Shown here: piece by piece, positions 8,398-17,435 of the stretch | Layout of the letters: each line of letters opens with the position of its first letter | Numbering within the stretch: position 1 is the first letter of the stretch | The notes under the pieces: generated by a model | What the model saw: the letters and a program-made list of their open reading frames with translations, nothing else | What the model was told of the DNA's origin: nothing | The model's database searches: none | Assembly (NCBI RefSeq): GCF_900187385.1 | Contig: NZ_FYEY01000001.1 | Span: 4,960,001-5,024,000 of the forward strand | Source of the DNA: Streptomyces sp. 2114.4 | Lineage (GTDB): Bacteria; Actinomycetota; Actinomycetes; Streptomycetales; Streptomycetaceae | DNA: 64,000 nt | Direction of reading: 5' to 3' | Translations under genes and position numbers: made by a program

Positions 8398-9923
8398 TCG
8401 GGGGCTCCCTCGGGGGTGGGGGCGGTCGACGGTGCGGGGACGGATGGCGAGGGCGCTGACCGTGGGGGCGCTGACGGCGAGGATGCCGACGGGGCAGAGG
8501 CCGGCGGGGTGGGTGCCGACGGGGCAGAGGCCGGCGCCGCGTGCTCGATGGCGACCTGGCCCGCGCCGAGTTCGAGGTCGAGATCCAGCGAGCCGCGGGG
8601 CTTCTCGCCCTTCTTGAGGCCGTCGGCGGGCAGTGTGAGGGTCCGCTGCTCGCTTCCCGCCGCGAGGTCCACGTGGTGCGGCGACTCACCGGGCAACTGG
8701 ATGTCGCCGAGGCCGAGGGAGACATGGAGGCGGGTGGTGACACCGTGCGGCAGCGTCACCTGGAGGCGGCCGAAGCCCACCCGCGCGCTGGTGTGGACCG
8801 TACGGCCGTCCTTGAGGGGCAGGGCACTGAGGTCCAGCTTCCCTTCCCCCGTACCGACCTCGTAGTGCGGCCGGACGGCGCCGAGGGTGGCAGGGGCCCA
8901 GGTGTGCCTCTGCCAGTCGGTGGTGAGGTTGTCGGGCAGCGCGGTCGCGGCCGCCAGCAGCACGGTCGTGCACACCACCAGGAAGACCGTGCCGCCGCCC
9001 GTCCGCCCGCACCAGGCGCTGAGGACGAGCCCCAGGCCGAAGACGACCAACGCAGCTGCCAGCCCTGCCTGGAGGGCGGGCGCGAAGCCGGCCTGGCGGG
9101 AGACGGCGAGGGCCGTCGCGCCTCCGGCGAGCAGTGCGAGCAGGAGCGTCCAGCCGCCGATCGGCCGCCCGCTGGGCCGAGTTCGGCGCGGGGCGGGGGC
9201 GGGCGGTGCGCCGTACGGTGACGGGCCGGGCGGGCCGTCGGCGTCGGGCCGGGGGCGGGGCCGGTCAGCCGCCGCCGCGCCCGCGCCGTGCTGGGGGCGG
9301 TAGGTGATGTCCAGCGGGAGCGGGGTGTTGTCGGGCCCCCACAGATAGCCCGCACCGCCCGCCTCCCCGGAGCGGTGGTTGCGCCACCAGGACGGACTGG
9401 TCGGCACCGGGGGCGCCGTGGTCTCGGGCGGGGCGTCGGCGACGGCCTGGGCGGTGGCGGCGTCCACCGACTCCGGGCCCTTGGTCTCCATCTCCCGGCG
9501 CCGCCGGGACCAATAGGCGGAACCTGCCGCCGCCAGCGTCAGCATGATGGCGAACGACATCATGCTGCCCTTGGCGAGTGTCGTCAGGAACAGTCCGCAG
9601 CCCACCAGCGCGAAGAGCAGGGCCGTCAGCGCGGAGCCCTCGACCCGGCCGGAGAGCAGCCTGCGGCCTTCGTTCTCGTCCTCTTTGTCGAGGGGGATGA
9701 GCAGCCAGGCGAAGCCGTAGGCGATGAGGCCGAGACCACCGACGGCGAGCACGGCGAGCACGATCCGGAAGATGACCGGGTCGAGATCCCACTGGCGGCC
9801 CAGCCCGCCGCACACCCCGCCGATCACCTTGTGCCGCCGGCTGCGGCGCAGCGGGGCCTGCGGTGGGGTGGGGCCGACGGGGCCGGAGGGCGCCGACGCG
9901 TCGACGGGGGCTGCATCGTTCAT
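8394..9923 (-). CDS. PspC-domain membrane protein with ectodomain
   Basis: About 509 residues. An Ala/Pro-rich start leads into a PspC domain (RRHKVIGGVCGGLGRQWDLDP, about residues 27-50, then a membrane helix ending in AWLLIPLD). A cluster of further membrane helices follows (about 90-130 and 230-330). The C-terminal beta-rich domain has the repeated LDLSALPLKDG / SLGLGDIQLPG style seen in membrane-stress sensors of the LiaF/PspC type. The tail is Ala/Pro/Ser-rich with a degenerate ADGAEAG-like repeat. I took the ATG at 9923; a longer in-frame start at 9959 also exists. Together with the downstream small membrane protein and the nearby PspC histidine kinase, it suggests envelope-stress sensing, which is inference. 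Confidence 0.8.
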   Translation of the reverse strand: MNDAAPVDASAPSGPVGPTPPQAPLRRSRRHKVIGGVCGGLGRQWDLDPVIFRIVLAVLAVGGLGLIAYGFAWLLIPLDKEDENEGRRLLSGRVEGSALTALLFALVGCGLFLTTLAKGSMMSFAIMLTLAAAGSAYWSRRRREMETKGPESVDAATAQAVADAPPETTAPPVPTSPSWWRNHRSGEAGGAGYLWGPDNTPLPLDITYRPQHGAGAAAADRPRPRPDADGPPGPSPYGAPPAPAPRRTRPSGRPIGGWTLLLALLAGGATALAVSRQAGFAPALQAGLAAALVVFGLGLVLSAWCGRTGGGTVFLVVCTTVLLAAATALPDNLTTDWQRHTWAPATLGAVRPHYEVGTGEGKLDLSALPLKDGRTVHTSARVGFGRLQVTLPHGVTTRLHVSLGLGDIQLPGESPHHVDLAAGSEQRTLTLPADGLKKGEKPRGSLDLDLELGAGQVAIEHAAPASAPSAPTPPASAPSASSPSAPPRSAPSPSVPAPSTAPTPEGAPE

Positions 9924-10174
9924 GGACCCATGGTGACAAGCGCGGTGCGCTCCGGGCATCAGTGGAAACCCTGGCAGATCCCTGAGATCTCCCGACGGCG
10001 ATCCCGGTATGCCCCCGGGGGGTGCCGAAACCTCTCGTGCGCTCGCATATGACCCTCCGCTTCGGCATCGGACCGGAACACGCGTGCGGTCGGGCGGTGG
10101 GCGGAGCTCTTTCCGTCGCCATGGGCGACTATCGTTGCCCCTTGAATACGTACGGGTTTCCGGAGGGGCGTGCG

Positions 10175-12100
10175 GTGACGGAGGCGGCGTCGGTGGACGA
10201 GGGGCGACTGGTCGCCGGGCGGTATCGCCTGGTTGAGCGGATAGGCCAGGGCGGTATGGGAACCGTCTGGCGGGCCCGCGATGAGGTCCTTGGGCGTCAG
10301 GTCGCGGTCAAGCGTCTGCACGTGGCGCCGTATCTCGAAGCGGACGAACTGGCGATGCGCTATGAGCGCACCACCCGCGAGGCGCAGGCCGCCGCGCGCA
10401 TCAACCACCCCAATGTGGTGGGGGTGCACGACGTCGTGGACGACGCCGGAATGCCGTGCATCGTCATGGAGTACGTCCCCTCCACGACACTCGGCGATCT
10501 CATCAAGGAGGCCGCGCGGCAGGACAGTTCGGTCACGCCGCGCGAGGCCGCCCGTATCGGACGCGGCATGGTGGCGGCGCTGCGGGCCGCACACTCCGCC
10601 GGTGTGCTGCACCGTGACGTCAAGCCGGGCAACGTGCTGCTCGGTGAGGACGGCCGGGTCGTGCTCACCGACTTCGGTATCGCGGTCGCCAGTGGTACGT
10701 CCACGCTCACCAAGACGGGCGAGCTGGTGGGCTCCATCGACTACTTGGCGCCCGAGCGGGTCAGAAGCGGCAGTCCGGGGCCCGCCTCCGACCTGTGGGC
10801 GCTGGGCGCGACGCTCTATCAAGCGGTCGAGGGGCGGCCCCCGTTCCGTAAGGACACCGCGGTCGAGACGGCGTACGCGATCGCCATGGATCCGCTCGAG
10901 TCGCCGCGCAGTGCCGGGTCGCTGAGCCCGCTGATCGAGGCGCTGCTCGCCAAGGAGCCCTCCGACCGCCCGACGGCCGAGGTCGTGGAGCAGGCGCTGC
11001 GGGCCGTCGAGGCCGAGGCGGAGACGGCGCTGCACGGCTGGCCGACGCTGGCACTGGGCACGGTCGGACGCGGTGCGGCACAACCGGCCGCGTCGGGCGC
11101 GGAGGCGGAGGCACCGACGCGTCAGGTGCCGCACACGGGCGCTACGGGAGACACGGCGGACCGCACCGGTACCGGGACGGGCACTGCTACCGGGACGGGC
11201 ACTGCTACCGGGGTGGGCGCCGGCTCCGCGACCGGCGCGGGCACGGCCACGGGCCTGCGCTCGGACACCGGCTCGGGCTCGCGTACGGATCCGGGCTCGG
11301 ACACCGGCACGGGCTCGGGTACCGGCGCCGGTACCGGCACGTCGGGTACGGGCCTCGGCGCCGGGCCGGTGACCGGCCCCATGGCGTTCCCGGACGGGAT
11401 CGGCGGCGGACGGGCCGACGGGGACCGTACGGAAGCACTGTCCGGTGGCAAGGCCTCCCGTAAGCGGCGTGCCGCCCGGGTCGTGGTCTGGAGCGTCGTC
11501 GGGGTGCTGTTCGCCGGGGGCGGTGCGGGCACGGCCTGGTACCTGATGCACGGTGACGACTCCGGTGTGGCCCAAAGCGCCTCCGACAAGGGCGCACCGG
11601 CTGTTCCCAAGGCCCCGGACCACAGCATCGGACCGCCGCCGGCCCTTCCTGACGGCTACCGGCAGCAAAACGAGTCCGCGCTCGGCGTGACCTTCCCGTT
11701 GCCCAATGGGTGGACGCGCGACCCCCAGGACGGCGGCCGGCAGATCGTCTACTCCTCGAAGGCCGAGCGCGCCCAGCTGACCGTGAGCGTGCTGGACTTC
11801 TCCTCTCCCGATCAGGTGGAGCACTTCAAGGCCGTCGAGGCCTTCTTCAAGAAGAAGTACCCCGTCTACACCCAGCTGCGGATGCAGCCCACCACCTTCC
11901 AGGGTGATCCCGCCGCGATCTGGGAGTGCACCTTCGGAGGCCGGGCCCGCACCTTCCGGGCGATCGACCTCGGGTTCGGTCGCGAGGGCGGCAAGGAATA
12001 CGCGATCTACGTCTCCGCGCCGCAAACGAACTGGGCCAAGTTCGAGAAGGTCTTCTCGGTGGTGAAGGACGGCTTCCGCCGGACCGACCCGAAGGCCTGA
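10175..12100 (+). CDS. Membrane Ser/Thr protein kinase (PASTA-less, with sensor ectodomain)
   Basis: A 641-residue Hanks-type kinase. The kinase domain has the Gly loop (IGQGGMGTVWRA, about 22-33), the catalytic Lys in VAVKRL, the HRDVKPGN loop (about 146-153), DFGIA, and the APE-like LAPERV. A long Gly/Thr-rich linker follows, encoded by 18-bp-type direct repeats near 11165-11215. Then comes one membrane helix (VVVWSVVGVLFAGGGAGTAWYL) and an outer domain of about 170 residues without PASTA repeats, containing LGVTFPLPNGWT and WECTFGGRARTF. That ectodomain resembles LpqN/PknH-type lipoprotein-like sensors, a tentative match. GTG at 10175 is chosen because GGAGGGG lies 6 nt upstream; the open frame extends further but without homology. 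Confidence 0.9.
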   Translation: MTEAASVDEGRLVAGRYRLVERIGQGGMGTVWRARDEVLGRQVAVKRLHVAPYLEADELAMRYERTTREAQAAARINHPNVVGVHDVVDDAGMPCIVMEYVPSTTLGDLIKEAARQDSSVTPREAARIGRGMVAALRAAHSAGVLHRDVKPGNVLLGEDGRVVLTDFGIAVASGTSTLTKTGELVGSIDYLAPERVRSGSPGPASDLWALGATLYQAVEGRPPFRKDTAVETAYAIAMDPLESPRSAGSLSPLIEALLAKEPSDRPTAEVVEQALRAVEAEAETALHGWPTLALGTVGRGAAQPAASGAEAEAPTRQVPHTGATGDTADRTGTGTGTATGTGTATGVGAGSATGAGTATGLRSDTGSGSRTDPGSDTGTGSGTGAGTGTSGTGLGAGPVTGPMAFPDGIGGGRADGDRTEALSGGKASRKRRAARVVVWSVVGVLFAGGGAGTAWYLMHGDDSGVAQSASDKGAPAVPKAPDHSIGPPPALPDGYRQQNESALGVTFPLPNGWTRDPQDGGRQIVYSSKAERAQLTVSVLDFSSPDQVEHFKAVEAFFKKKYPVYTQLRMQPTTFQGDPAAIWECTFGGRARTFRAIDLGFGREGGKEYAIYVSAPQTNWAKFEKVFSVVKDGFRRTDPKA

Positions 12101-12222
12101 GCCGAAGAGCTGAGCCGGCGGGCGGGGCAAGGGGCGGGAGCGGCGAGGGGGAGAAACGTCAGGGACGGGTTCAGGGTCGACCCTGATGTCCCGGGCCCCG
12201 GCGCCGTGTGACGATCGGGGGC

Positions 12223-13524
12223 ATGACCACCGCTCCGCCCCGCGCCGCGACGAGCTACGCCCCGGCACCGGACCCCGACGAACCGCCCGTGCGCAAGCTG
12301 TACCGCAGCGCCGACGGCCGGCTGCTCGGTGGTGTCGCGCGCGGTCTGGCGGGGCATCTCGGGCTGCCGGTCTCCTGGGTGCGGATCGTGTTCGTGGCCC
12401 TGTTCCTGGCCGACGGCATGGGCGCCGTGCTCTATGCCGCGTTCTGGTTCTTCGTCCCGCTGGGCGTCGGCGGCGTGGACCGCCGGCACCCCGCAGCGAC
12501 GGCCGGCGGGAAACGGGCGCTGCGGCGGCACAAGCCCGACAAGGGCCAGGTCTTCGCGCTGATCGCGCTGCTCATCGGCAGCGCCGTCGTCGCCTCCAGA
12601 TTCCAGCTGGGCCAGGCCAAGAGCTATGTCTGGCCGGTGCTGCTGATCGGCGCCGGTGTCGCCCTGGTGTGGCGCCAGGCGGACAACTCCCGCCGGGCGC
12701 AATGGCTCGAGCTCGGCCGCCGCAAGGGCGTGCTGCCGGTGCTGCGTGGCGCGGCCGGTGTGCTGCTGGTCGGCGTCGGGGTGACCGGCATCGTCGTGCT
12801 GCAGGGCTCGGTGCGCCATCTCGGCTCGGTGCTGCAGGCCTCGCTCGCCGTCGTCGTCGGCATCGCGCTGCTGGCGGGGCCCTATCTCGTGCGGATCACC
12901 CAGGACCTCTCCGAGGAGCGGCTGATGCGCATCCGCGCTCAGGAACGCGCCGAAGTGGCCGCCCATGTCCATGACTCCGTCCTGCACACCCTCACCCTGA
13001 TCCAGCGCAACGCCGAAGAACCCCGCGAGGTGGCGCGGCTGGCCCGCGCCCAGGAGCGGGAGCTGCGCGCGTGGCTCTACAAACCCGAGGGCCGCGGCAA
13101 GGAGGAGGACGAGGAACCGGCCACCCTGGCGGAGGCGGTCCGCGCCTCCGCCGCCGAGGTCGAGGACGATCACGGCGTCCCCATCGAAGTCGTGATCGTC
13201 GGCGACTGCCCGCTGGACGACATGCTCGGCGCCCAGATACAGGCCGCACGCGAGGCGATGGTCAACGCCGCCAAGTACGGTGGCGAGGGCGGTGCGGTGC
13301 AGGTGTTCGCCGAGGTCGAGGGCCGTACGGTCTTCGTCTCGGTGCGCGACCGCGGACCCGGATTCGACCTGGACGCGGTCCCCGGGGACCGGATGGGCGT
13401 ACGGGAGTCCATCATCGGCCGTATGGAGCGCAACGGCGGTACGGCCCGGCTGCGTTCCGCCCCCGAGGGCGGCACGGTCGTCGAGCTGGAGATGGAGCGC
13501 CCGGCGACGGAGGGCGAGACATGA
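12223..13524 (+). CDS. PspC-domain sensor histidine kinase
   Basis: A 433-residue membrane histidine kinase. Starting near residue 28, a PspC domain (LYRSADGRLLGGVARGLAGHLG) includes the first helix. Further membrane helices follow at about 105-125, 135-150 and 175-215. The cytoplasmic part has a HisKA_3 dimerisation/phosphoacceptor helix (HVHDSVLHTL, about residues 247-256) and a HATPase domain with REAMVNAAKYG (N box) and DRGPGFDLDAV (G1 box). It is the DesK/NarX-type partner of the response regulator at 13796. ATG 12223 follows a GGGGG site. A 37-bp minisatellite starts exactly at its stop codon. Confidence 0.92.
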   Translation: MTTAPPRAATSYAPAPDPDEPPVRKLYRSADGRLLGGVARGLAGHLGLPVSWVRIVFVALFLADGMGAVLYAAFWFFVPLGVGGVDRRHPAATAGGKRALRRHKPDKGQVFALIALLIGSAVVASRFQLGQAKSYVWPVLLIGAGVALVWRQADNSRRAQWLELGRRKGVLPVLRGAAGVLLVGVGVTGIVVLQGSVRHLGSVLQASLAVVVGIALLAGPYLVRITQDLSEERLMRIRAQERAEVAAHVHDSVLHTLTLIQRNAEEPREVARLARAQERELRAWLYKPEGRGKEEDEEPATLAEAVRASAAEVEDDHGVPIEVVIVGDCPLDDMLGAQIQAAREAMVNAAKYGGEGGAVQVFAEVEGRTVFVSVRDRGPGFDLDAVPGDRMGVRESIIGRMERNGGTARLRSAPEGGTVVELEMERPATEGET

Positions 13525-13739
13525 CCGCCGGGCGCGCGGCAGCCGGGGCGGCACACGACCGCGCCGGGCGCGCGGCAGCCGGTGGCGGCACATGACCGGG
13601 CCGGGCGAACGGCGGCCGGTGGCGGCACATGACCGGGCCGGGCGCGCGGCAGCCGGTGGCGGCACACGACCGCGCCGGGCGCGCGGCAGCCGGTGGCGGC
13701 ACATGACCGGGCCGGGCGAACGGCGGCCGGTGGCGGCAC
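13521..13739. repeat. 37-bp minisatellite between kinase and regulator genes
   Basis: Six tandem units: a 34-bp first unit (13521-13554) and five 37-bp units (13555, 13592, 13629, 13666, 13703). All contain the core ccgggcg...cggtggcggcac. Two sub-types alternate (gcgcggcagcc and gaacggcggcc), and units 2-3 are identical to units 5-6, so a higher-order duplication is visible. The first unit contains the kinase stop codon, and every second to third unit begins ATGA. The period is not a multiple of 3, so no frame is kept through the array. Confidence 0.9.
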
Positions 13740-13795
13740 CGCGGTACGGAGCACGGGATGATGGCGGCGCAGACATCGAGGGACGGGCGGAAGAG

Positions 13796-14509
13796 ATGAG
13801 CAGCGAGGGCGCACAGCAGGGCGAGGCCGGCGGCGGGGCGGCCGAGGGCCGGACCGTACGGGTCGTGCTGGTCGACGACCACCGGATGTTCCGTACGGGC
13901 GTCCAGGCCGAGATCGGCGAAACCGGGCGCACCGGCGTCGAGGTGGTCGGCGAGGCGGCCGACGTCGATCAGGCGGTCACGGTCATCACGACCACCCGCC
14001 CCGAGGTCGTCCTGCTGGACGTCCATCTCCCCGGGGGCGGCGGTGTCGAGGTGCTGCGCCGTAGTGCCGCGATGATGGCCGACGCCGAGCGTCCGGTCCG
14101 CTTCCTCGCGCTCTCCGTCTCCGACGCGGCCGAGGACGTCATCGGTGTCATCCGCGGCGGCGCCCGCGGCTATGTCACCAAGACCATCACCGGCACGGAC
14201 CTGGTCAACGCGGTCTTCCGGGTCTCCGACGGCGACGCGGTGTTCTCCCCGCGGCTGGCCGGCTTCGTCCTGGACGCCTTCGCCTCCACGGACGCCCCGC
14301 CGGTCGACGAGGACCTGGACCGCCTCACCCAGCGCGAGCGCGAGGTCCTGCGGCTGATCGCCCGCGGCTATGCGTACAAGGAGATCGCCAAGCAGCTCTT
14401 CATCTCCGTGAAGACCGTGGAATCCCATGTCTCCGCGGTGCTGCGCAAGCTCCAGCTCTCCAACCGCCACGAGCTGACCCGCTGGGCGGCGGCCCGGCGG
14501 CTGATCTGA
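13796..14509 (+). CDS. LuxR/NarL-family response regulator
   Basis: A 237-residue two-component regulator. The receiver domain (about 18-140) has the acidic pair in VVLVDDHRM, the phosphoacceptor Asp75 in VVLLDVHLPGG and the conserved Lys in GYVTKTIT. The C-terminal LuxR-type HTH (about 172-235) has LTQREREVLRLIARGYAYKEIA and SVKTVESHVSAVLRKL. It is the cognate partner of the upstream PspC histidine kinase. The two genes are separated by 271 bp that consist mainly of a minisatellite, so co-translation is unlikely and the regulator may have its own promoter. The ATG at 13796 is preceded by GGAAGAG. The in-frame open region upstream of it is minisatellite and not protein-like. Confidence 0.93.
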   Translation: MSSEGAQQGEAGGGAAEGRTVRVVLVDDHRMFRTGVQAEIGETGRTGVEVVGEAADVDQAVTVITTTRPEVVLLDVHLPGGGGVEVLRRSAAMMADAERPVRFLALSVSDAAEDVIGVIRGGARGYVTKTITGTDLVNAVFRVSDGDAVFSPRLAGFVLDAFASTDAPPVDEDLDRLTQREREVLRLIARGYAYKEIAKQLFISVKTVESHVSAVLRKLQLSNRHELTRWAAARRLI

Positions 14510-14692
14510 CCTGCACCGCCGCCGCGCGCCCGGTAACGGGCCGTCGGCCGGCGGGGTCGTAAAGAACGGCCAAAGACGGGCAACCAGGACCACGCGGATC
14601 ACCATCTAAGGGCGCGGAGAGGCTCACTGCCGAAGGCGGGGCCGGAACCATCCCCACGTCCTTCGCGTAGTTGTCCCGGAAACGAGATCCCG

Positions 14693-15817
14693 ATGAGCCT
14701 GACGGGCACGCCCTTCTTCCTCACCTCGATCCTGCTGTTGATCGTCGCCTTCGTGCTGCCGTTCGCCCTGTGGGGCCGAATAGCCGGGCCGCCCCTGCTG
14801 CGCAGCCTCGCCCGGCTGCTGATGCTGCTGTTCGCCCAGGTCACGGCCATCACCGTGGTCTTCGTCATGGTCAACAACGCCAACAATCTCTACGACACCT
14901 GGGGCGATCTGCTCGGCACCGGCAGCCATATCGAGGAGGCGCGGAACCTCGGCCCCGACGGCATGGGCGGCCGGCAGATCAAGAACGAGCCCAAGCAGCT
15001 CCAGCGGTTCCGCCCCGCCGACGACCCCAAGGTGGGTCCGGGTGTGCAGATGACCGACCTCAAGGGCCGGATCTCGGGCGTGCAGGGCGAGGTGTACGTA
15101 TGGCTGCCGCCGCAGTACAACGACCCGGCCTACCGGAACCGGAAGTTCCCCGTGGTCGAGCTGCTGCCCGGCTACCCTGGCTCGGCGAAGACCTGGCTGG
15201 GCTCCCTGCGGGTGGCCGACCAGGTCCGGCCGTTGATGCAAAGCGGCCAGGTCAAGCCGTTCATCCTGGTGTCCCCGCGGACCGACGTCTTCCCCGGCGC
15301 GGACACCGGCTGCGTCAACATCCCCGGGAAGGTCAACGCCGACAGCTGGCTGACCGTCGATGTCCGCAAGATGATCGTGGACAACTTCCGGGCCGGCGAC
15401 ACCGCGGACTCCTGGGCCCTGGCCGGCTACTCGGCGGGCGCGCACTGCGCCGCCAAGCTGGCCCTCTCCCACCCGGACCGCTACCGCGCCGCGGTCGCCA
15501 TGTCCGGCTACAACGACCCGGCGCTCGAACGTGACTCGCTGGCCGGCAAGGACCCCAAGCTGCGCATCGAGTCCAACCCGCTGCACATCCTGAAGTCCGC
15601 CAACGCCGCGGGGAGGCCGCCGCGTACGGCCCTGTATGTGTCGGGCGCGGCGGGCGACGGCTACCAAGCGGGCCTCGGTCTGCGGCAGTTCGCGAGGTTC
15701 CCGACGACGGTGAACGTCCAGCAGATCTCGTCGGGCGCCGGCGGCCACACCATGAAGGTGTGGGAGCACCAGGTGCCGCAGATCTTCCGCTGGCTGGGGA
15801 CTCAGCTCAGGGGCTGA
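14693..15817 (+). CDS. Membrane-anchored esterase (esterase D/antigen 85-like fold)
   Basis: A 374-residue alpha/beta hydrolase of the putative-esterase family. Two or three N-terminal membrane helices (LTSILLLIVAFVLPFALWG and LLMLLFAQVTAITVVFVMV) anchor it, placing the catalytic domain outside. The domain begins near residue 110. The nucleophile Ser lies in the elbow GYSAGAHCA (about 246-254), the oxyanion region is near ELLPGYPGSAKTW, and the catalytic His is probably in GAGGHTMKVWE near the end. Similar proteins in Streptomyces are annotated as esterases without a known substrate. The start ATG follows a weak site; a slightly different start is possible. Confidence 0.85.
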   Translation: MSLTGTPFFLTSILLLIVAFVLPFALWGRIAGPPLLRSLARLLMLLFAQVTAITVVFVMVNNANNLYDTWGDLLGTGSHIEEARNLGPDGMGGRQIKNEPKQLQRFRPADDPKVGPGVQMTDLKGRISGVQGEVYVWLPPQYNDPAYRNRKFPVVELLPGYPGSAKTWLGSLRVADQVRPLMQSGQVKPFILVSPRTDVFPGADTGCVNIPGKVNADSWLTVDVRKMIVDNFRAGDTADSWALAGYSAGAHCAAKLALSHPDRYRAAVAMSGYNDPALERDSLAGKDPKLRIESNPLHILKSANAAGRPPRTALYVSGAAGDGYQAGLGLRQFARFPTTVNVQQISSGAGGHTMKVWEHQVPQIFRWLGTQLRG

Positions 15818-15932
15818 GCGCGCGGCGCGCCCGGCCGAGGGAGCCGCGAGGCAGGCGAAACCGTGCAGACCGCCCTTCCGCCGACAGACCGCCCCTACGC
15901 CGACAGACCCGCCCTACGCCCGCGGACCGGCC

Positions 15933-17099
15933 CTACGCCGGCCGGGTCGCCGCCGCGAACGGCATCTGGTCGATCGGCGCGATCCGCACCGGCGCCCCCG
16001 GATGCGGGGCGTGGATCATTTTGCCGTCCCCGATGTAGAGCCCCACATGGCTGATGCCGGAGTAGAAGAACACCAGGTCACCGGGGGCGAGTTGGGACCT
16101 GTCGATACGCGGCCCGGAGCTGATCTGGGTGTAGGTCGTACGGGGCAGCGACACGCCGCCCGACTTCCAGGCGGCCTGGGTCAGCCCCGAGCAGTCGAAG
16201 CCGGAGGGGCCCGTCGCGCCCCAGACGTACGGCTTGCCGAGGGCGGCGTAGGCATAGGCGACGGCCCGCGCGGCCCGGGGGTCGGGGGCCTGCGCCGCAG
16301 CCGCGGCGGCTCCCGGGCCGGCGGGAAGCTTTCCGGGAAGACCGCCCCCGCGCCCCGTCCCGTGCCCTGCCCGGCCCTGCCCGGCGCTGCCGTGCGCGCC
16401 GCCACGGCCCGCCATCCGCTGCCGTTGCTCGGCCGTGAGCTGGTTCAGCAACTGCTCGGCGGCGCCCAGCTTGTGGACGACCCTGACCCGGTGCTTCTTC
16501 AGCGCCGCCTCGGTGTCCGCCAGCCGTTGCGCAGTATCCTCGGCCCGCCGCTGGATCTGCCGTACGCTGCCGAGCCGGCGCGCGTAACCGGCCACCGCCG
16601 TGGCCTGGTGGCTGCCCGCCCGCTCCAGCACCGCGGCGCCGTCCAGATAGCGCTGCGGGTCCGCGGACAGCAGCAGCCGTACGGTCGGGTCGACGCCGCC
16701 GGAGCGGTACTGGCTCGCGGCCACGGTGCCCAGCTCGCCGCGGGCGGCGTTCAGTTCCGCTGTTCTGCGGGCGGCCTCGTCCTGCAGCCTGCTCAGCTCC
16801 TGGCGTGCGGCACCGGCGGCTTCCTTCGCGCCGTTGTAGCTCTGCGTGGCCACCTCTGCCTCCTGGTACAGCGCGTTGACCCGGTCCTTGACCCGGTCGG
16901 GGGTGAGCCGGTGCGCGGCCTGGCCGGCGCCGTCGGCCACGGCGGCGACGGGGGCACCCTCCGCCGCCGGGGCGAAGCCCGTGGCGGTGGCGGCGCCGGC
17001 CAGTGCCAGGGTGGCGGCCGTGCGGGCGGTGCGTGCGCTGCGTGCGCCGCCGGTGAGCGCGGCGAGCGGATGCTGCCGCGGCTTGCGGTGCGAGGCCAC
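15933..17099 (-). CDS. Secreted NlpC/P60 peptidoglycan endopeptidase (paralogue 1)
   Basis: A 388-residue wall hydrolase that would cleave D-Glu-diaminopimelate bonds in peptide stems. It has a basic start (ASHRKPRQ), a signal peptide (about 18-50), a long coiled-coil region (about 70-250), an Ala/Gly/Pro-rich linker and a C-terminal NlpC/P60 domain. That domain has the catalytic Cys in FDCSGLTQAAWKSGG, the His in ISHVGLYIG, and the third polar residue in HAPHPG. I chose GTG 17099 because the residues after it (ASHRKP) match the start of the paralogue at 19142, and AAGGGAAGGAA precedes it. Unlike the paralogue, I find no c-di-AMP riboswitch in its leader. Confidence 0.9.
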   Translation of the reverse strand: MASHRKPRQHPLAALTGGARSARTARTAATLALAGAATATGFAPAAEGAPVAAVADGAGQAAHRLTPDRVKDRVNALYQEAEVATQSYNGAKEAAGAARQELSRLQDEAARRTAELNAARGELGTVAASQYRSGGVDPTVRLLLSADPQRYLDGAAVLERAGSHQATAVAGYARRLGSVRQIQRRAEDTAQRLADTEAALKKHRVRVVHKLGAAEQLLNQLTAEQRQRMAGRGGAHGSAGQGRAGHGTGRGGGLPGKLPAGPGAAAAAAQAPDPRAARAVAYAYAALGKPYVWGATGPSGFDCSGLTQAAWKSGGVSLPRTTYTQISSGPRIDRSQLAPGDLVFFYSGISHVGLYIGDGKMIHAPHPGAPVRIAPIDQMPFAAATRPA

Positions 17100-17435
17100 G
17101 GTGGCCGTCACTTCCTTCCCTTGGAGCCCGTGGGCCCGGCGGCGGTCCGTACGAGGGAACGGACCGCCGCCGCACCTCACGGCGGGGCGGCCGACAGGAC
17201 GCCGGTGGGAGGCCGGCGAGGGCGGGGAGTCGACCGCCTGGAGGAGGACGCTAAGCCGGGGCGTTGCGGTGATGAGTCCACTTGCCCGGGATTGTTCGCT
17301 TTCGACCGGCACCGGCGCGCAGGTGACCGTGGCGCCACGGCCGCACGGCCGGGAGCGGGCCCGGCCTGACCGAAGCGGCGATTGTGGGCGCCCTGCCTGA
17401 AGAGCCGTGCTATGCGGCGGCTACGATCCAGCACT
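17100..17435. other. Divergent promoter region
   Basis: About 335 bp between the leftward NlpC/P60 gene and a rightward membrane protein gene. It holds a hairpin-prone stretch near 17143-17180 (ggcggcggtccgt and its complement acggaccgccgcc) in the leader of the NlpC gene, and the rightward promoter described at 17398-17427. No gene is seen. Confidence 0.5.
17398..17427 (+). promoter_or_regulatory. Candidate promoter giving a leaderless transcript
   Basis: TACGAT (17422-17427) as -10 and TGAAGA (17398-17403) as -35, spacer 18 bp. Transcription would start at about 17434-17436, on or next to the ATG at 17436, which has no ribosome binding site. A leaderless mRNA explains this. Confidence 0.45.

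Noticed and set aside
10022..10174. N-terminal extension of the Ser/Thr kinase
   Set aside because: Open frame but no kinase-family similarity, while GTG 10175 has an ideal GGAGGGG ribosome binding site.
13280..13795. N-terminal extension of the response regulator
   Set aside because: It is the out-of-frame 3' end of the kinase gene plus minisatellite; the receiver domain starts after ATG 13796.
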